A DNA stretch of 64,000 nucleotides from Pisaster brevispinus (lineage: Eukaryota; Echinodermata; Asteroidea; Forcipulatida; Asteriidae), in the NCBI GenBank assembly GCA_023634235.1, contig JAMKCF010000013.1, forward strand, positions 14,013,705 through 14,077,704, given 5' to 3'. The first letter of the stretch is position 1, and each line of letters opens with the position of its first letter. Below the pieces are notes generated by a model. The model had not been told where the DNA came from, made no database searches, and saw only the letters and a list, made by a program, of their open reading frames with translations. Shown here in pieces: positions 52,901 through 58,900 of the stretch. The position numbers and the translations under genes are program-made.

Positions 52901-55900
52901 TTAACAGTTTAAGTTTTGTAGACCTACCTATCCGTAACCCCAGCCACACTCGCTCCTCAGCATTGCTAAACTTTTGTACCCCTCTCTTTTTCAGTTCTCA
53001 GGTACCTACCACATCCCTAACCAGTACCCCACCTGCTTCTCACCCTCCCCTGCTCTCCAACCTTTTTCCTTTTCTACCTCTACCCCAGTTCTCCAGAACC
53101 AACCCCCATCCCTAAAACCCCATCCCCTTCCCAGCCTCAACCACTCTCAAATCCTTTCCCTTTTCTACCTCTACACCAGTTCTCCTGAACCAACCCCATC
53201 CCTAAAACCCCATCCACTTCCCAGCCTCACCCACTCTCAAACCCTTTCCCTTTTCTACCTCTACCCCAATTCTCCTGAACCTACCCCATCCCTATCCCCA
53301 CCTACTTCCTAGCCTCACCTGCTCCCCAAACCCTTTTCCTTTTGTACCCCTCTCCCTAAGTTCTTCTGAACCTACAACATCCCTAACCCAACCACTTCCT
53401 AGCGACATCTGCTCTTTCACCTGTTTTCTACCGCTACTCCAGTTCTCATGCACCTGCCACATCCATAACCTAAACTTATCATAAGCCCACCCACTTCCCA
53501 GCCTCACCCGCTCTCAAACCCTTTTTCTTTTCTACATCTACCCCAGTTCTCCTGAACCTACCCCATCCCTATCCCCACCTACTTCCTAGCCTCACCCGCT
53601 CTCAAACCCTTTTCCTTTTCTTCATCTACCCCAGTTCTCCTGAACCTACCCCATCCCTATCCCCACCCACTTCCCAGCCTCACCCGCTCTCTAACCTTTT
53701 TCTTTTCTTTATCTACCCCAGTTCTCCTGAACCTACCCCATCCCTATCCCCACCTACTTCCTAGCCTCACCCGCTCTCAAACCCTTTTCCTTTTCTTCAT
53801 CTACCCCAGTTCTCCTGAACCTACCCCATCCCTATCCCCACCTACTTCCTAGCCTCACCCGCTCTCAAACCCTTTTCCTTTTCTTCATCTACCCCAGTTC
53901 TCCTGAACCTACCCCATCCCTATCCCCACCTACTTCCTAGCCTCACCCGCTCTCAAACCCTTTTCCTTTTCTTCATCTACCCCAGTTCTCCTGAACCTAC
54001 CCCATCCCTATCCCCACCTACTTCCTAGCCTCACCCGCTCTCAAACCCTTTTCCTTTTCTTTATCTACCCCAGTTCTCCTGAACCTACCCCATCCCTATC
54101 CCCACCTACTTCCTAGCCTCACCCGCTCTCAAACCCTTTTCCTTTTCTTCATCTACCCCAGTTCTCCTGAACCTACCCCATCCCTATCCCCACCTACTTC
54201 CTAGCCTCACTTGCTCTCAAACCCTTTTCCTTTTCTTCATCTACCCCAGTTCTCCTGAACCTACCCCATCCCTATCCCCACCTACTTCCTAGCCTCACTT
54301 GCTCTCAAACCCTTTTCCTTTTCTTCATCTACCCCAATTCTCCTGAACCTACCCCGTCCCCTAAACCTACCCCATCCCTATCCCCACCTACTTCCTAGCC
54401 TCACTTGCTCTCAAACCCTTTTCCTTTTCTACAACTACCCTAGTTCCCCTGAACTTTCCCCACCTACTTCCTAACCTCACTCACTCCCCAACCCTTTCCC
54501 TTTTTTTACCTCTACCCCAGTTATCCTGAACCTATATCTAACTCCACCCCGTCCCAGCCACACCCTCTCTGCATCTTCTTTTTCCAATTTAGACCTCTTT
54601 CCCCAGTTCCAGCACCTATTTCATCCCTTACCACCCAGTTCCAAGTATCACCTACTCCCACCACCTCCCCCCTACCAATTTTGGTCATCCTCCCAAATCT
54701 TAATTTGATACCTTCAGAGAAAAGATGAAGCAATCACTTAACTATTTAGCAGAGTGAAACAAAAACAGAAAAAGAGGGGAGAAATCTCAAACGCCCTTGA
54801 TATTTTAAGGACTGTGATGAGTACGGAAACGTTTATTGCCATTTAATGATTTTTTTTTTAATTTCTGGTAAATTTGTCGGGCTCTGTTTTTTTTTTTTTT
54901 TTTGCTCGAGGTTGAAAGCTTCATCAAATGCACCAGAAAAAAAAGTCAATCACAAGATGGTAATGAATCTCTCTTTGCTGGATTTTTTTTCCCAAGTCTA
55001 ATTAATTTGTGGCTAGAATCTTGAAAATTTACAACCACAGTGGCACTATGAACATAGATTAAGCTGGGGTGACGGGGTTAGAGGTCAGAGTGGAAAGTAT
55101 CCACTCTACTGCTCACTGTGGCTTGGGATATTTTGTTTTCGTTAAGATAACAGCGAATGCCATTGTATTTTTGTCAACAAGCTGTTGAAAATAGCAGTAC
55201 ACATATTTCTATACTTTTGGATTTGCCATTTTCAAGACACACTTACCTCACACACACAAACACACACAGCCGTACGGATCCGGTTTGTGGGGTACTGCTA
55301 TTGTTGTTCTATTATTCCCTTTTCTGAAGAATTCCCTTGTGGGGCCCATTGTTCCTATTGAAATTACCTTGTGGGTCCATTGTTCCATTGTTGTCAGGAC
55401 CCCACAAATGCCCTTCCGTGTGTCCACACCCACACACACACACAAATATCAATAATAAAGAAGGAAAAAAACGGGGAAAAAACACACAAAAATTACCAAA
55501 GATTAACATTGGCATTCCCTGAAGTAAATATAAACTAAATAGAATAATTGAGATTCTCAAACCGAAGGTAAGTTATTGTCTCTCCCTCCTTTAAAAAAGT
55601 TTCCGCTTTTGTTTGTGATGCAGATAACACTGGGTCCACATCATGATAATTCATGGTTGCTTTTAATATATTGCTTGGCGTTTCGTTGGGTCACGAACTT
55701 CACACGGAATGCTGCCAAAGCAACGGCTTTTTCCATTTTAACAACTTTATTTTCAATTTGCAGATCTCTCGTTCCGTTTTGAGACCATAACATTGTCTGT
55801 TCTCAAATGCTTGATTTTTCGGATATGTGCATGATACCATTTTGACCTGTGTGTTTGTTGGTTTTATTTTGTTAGCGTTGTTCGATTGTTCTATTTACCT

Positions 55901-58900
55901 AAATCTTGCTGTCACGTGTAAGGGGGTGTGTCCCAGTGTGTGTGTGTGGTTATATGGGCTGAAGGAAGTTGAGTCAAAAGAGGGCGCTTGCAGACGTATT
56001 TTCTACACATTACGCCGTTAGAGGGCGCTGTCTGACAAACTTTTTGCACAATTCGCCTTATGAGGGTCCAATCCAACCACGTTCCTAGGGGTGATCGATC
56101 TCGCCGCGCCGTTTTTCCGCAGCATGCCTTGCTCGATCATAACTCATAGAATTGGTTCATTAAAATGTGCTAGAATCTAGCACATTTTAATTGGGCCCGA
56201 GGCCGATCCAATCTACGCGCACGCTCAAGTATGGTAACCCACAAAAGAGGCATCAAGTCAAAAAGCAAATGGTCCTCTGTCATTCTTCTTTGATTTTGCG
56301 ATATGTCTAACTCATAGAGTTATATATAACTCTATGGTCTAACTGTATGCAGTTTACAATGGTTTAGGGTGACCGTGCAAAAACATGACTCATTTAAAAT
56401 AGAATAGCGTTAAAATACTTGCATTTTGACGCGTGTGTACTAGGCGTCCTATACAAGTGCTTGAAAGTTTTTTAAAAGCGTGTACGCAAAGAAGTCACTT
56501 TTGAGAGCCAATCAGCGCTGTTTTTCAGTAATGTACATCCCTACCAGGGGTTAGTGACGAGAGGTATCGATACGGCACGCTGCCCATGGTAGCGAGGCTG
56601 GGGACAATCGCCTGTCGGTTTAGTTTAGGTACATCGCAGCGAGCGCAATCACTATGCATACGGGGTGATTGAAAACAGACCAAAAAAAAACCCAAAACAG
56701 TGAAATGAAATTATGTCACTACCAGGGTCCAACTTTGATAGAACCTGGAAGACAAAAGGTAAACGGCTTGGTGGCGGAAGAGTGCTGCCTACGCCCCGTA
56801 AATACACGCAATTACCAGGCGGGTGATTTCTCAGAGCTACACTAAGCTGTCCTTTGGTGAAATGGGAACTATCAGTAGCAGGGCTTAAAGGGGGCTAGAT
56901 TCTTCGGCGTGTGGCTTGTAGACTTGCTGAAACTGTCTCAAACTAAAGCTTTACATGTTTACGTTTGTCATCTGAGTAGAAACTGTTGCCTATCTTTGTG
57001 CAACATTGGAAGCCTGCAAACATGTTCTCGAAGTGACACGATTGCATACCCGAGAAGCATGACATTCTTGAACTATTTTGCGCTGTGGAAAGGTTCCTTT
57101 GTGAACGAAACAGCAGTATGACCTTTGACTGTACGAAGTTGTGGGTTGTGAGCATTTCTTTATTCAAAGAGAGTTGAGTAACAATATTGTTATATTAAAA
57201 GCTATTTGCACTGATAAAAGAGGCACCAAAATCAATAGTATTCAGCTATATTTTCGCGGTAAAGGAAATACCAAAAACATTTCATCTCATGAATATTCAG
57301 CTTTGTACTGGCGAAGGAGATACCCAAACCATTTCATATTATGAATATACTGCTTTGTTTTGGTGGTGGAAACATCAACAATAATCCATCTCATGAATGT
57401 TCATCTATGTGCTGACGGAGGAGATTCTAGAAACCAGAGTTCGTTCTCACTTTACGCATGAACGCCCTCATGCATGTTATTAATACCACTCCGTCCATTG
57501 CAATGGAAGTGTGCATGTTCCTTCTCACCCGCCCTTTCAGAGAATGTGCCCGCACTCATCCTTAATCTGGTATGTTGTCATGGACACAAAAATAACACTA
57601 CTATTCATAGTATCGTACTTAACCACCAAAAATAATACTAAATAAAAAATAAAAAAAATAAAAAAAATCATGAACTTTTTAATATGGCGCTTCAATTTTT
57701 ACAAGGACCATAGAGAACCTTTCTCTACGCAAGGACAGATGTTTGTTAAACAAAGTGTGTTCGGTATTTGCAATAACAACATTGCTGTAAATCAATGTAG
57801 CCAATACGAATCCATGAACATTTTCGCTGGTAGCACACTTTCCTCATAGTACTACTAAGCGGGTTTAATTGGAGTATGTTGAATAAAACGTTTTCTGTTA
57901 ATTGCCTTTGACTTGAATTTCTTAGTTTTGACTTTTCTTGTTCCAAATTTGTTGTCCATTTTGTTCACTTTTGTCATGTTTTTGCTTTAATGTGCAATGC
58001 TTTGATATAATTATAGCATGTTGATATTATGATGATTTTTTGTTATACATTGTACATGTATGCATCTAAACCTTTTGTTCTTCCATTACCATGTAGAGAG
58101 GCACCGTTTCAAAACGCCCTAAGTTCCGTTAGGTCAAAGGTCGTCAGGGTCATGAGGGGTTCATCCCCGTTGACCAATCAATGAGTCTCTACTAAGTTAT
58201 GCAGTTGTGGTTGTAAACCTTGACAGGAACTATTTGTATTGCATTGTATGGAGTGCTTTTTAAACTTCATATTTATATGATTTTATGTTTTTATAAAACT
58301 TTCCTTATTTGGTCCGTAACGCCCCACAGTGGTAAAGAGGCTATGCTCGGTTATTCACGCAATAAACAGACAGCAATGTCGTCAGCTGCCTCATGAAACT
58401 GTCAGCTGTTTTTTGCGAGGGCCTAATATCACATTGAAAAGCATTGCTCAGAAGAGGTGAACTGCACGAAAAAATGTGCACTTTCAAGATGACTTTACTA
58501 AAAAAATAAATAGCGAAGTTTTTCTTTCTAGCTTATTTCACCCAATGCATGAGCAAAGCAACTTCACCAATTCTCCGTTTTACTTTATCCTGAGCTGTAT
58601 GTTGCCAGCAATTCCCCTGTACATCCTATATGTTCTCAGTCAAACTCTCCATCTTCCGTTTTGTCTCTCTTTTTCTTGTTCGGTTTCTTGTTCGGCAAGG
58701 GCTCACCTTGTCTTATTTTTGCAGCGTTTTGAATCAGAGACAGTATACCCACTCAATAGTTAACCCATCGTGCTCTGTGGCATTACCGAAACTTCAAATT
58801 CAGGGAACTACATCCCGGTATAGAATGGGTTCTTGACGCCTTGTTCAAGCTTTGGTCAAACTGAGTGGCTTTCGGCTGTGGCTGTTGCTTCGTCACAATT

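Noticed and set aside
52975..54500. CRISPR-like appearance of the regular 88-bp units
   Set aside because: The whole unit is repeated with no unique spacers, and the genome is eukaryotic. It is a minisatellite.
58476..58836. Hydrophobic open frames in intron 16
   Set aside because: No signal peptide or domain that I recognise. Hydrophobicity follows from T-rich sequence, and they lie inside the intron of a confirmed gene.
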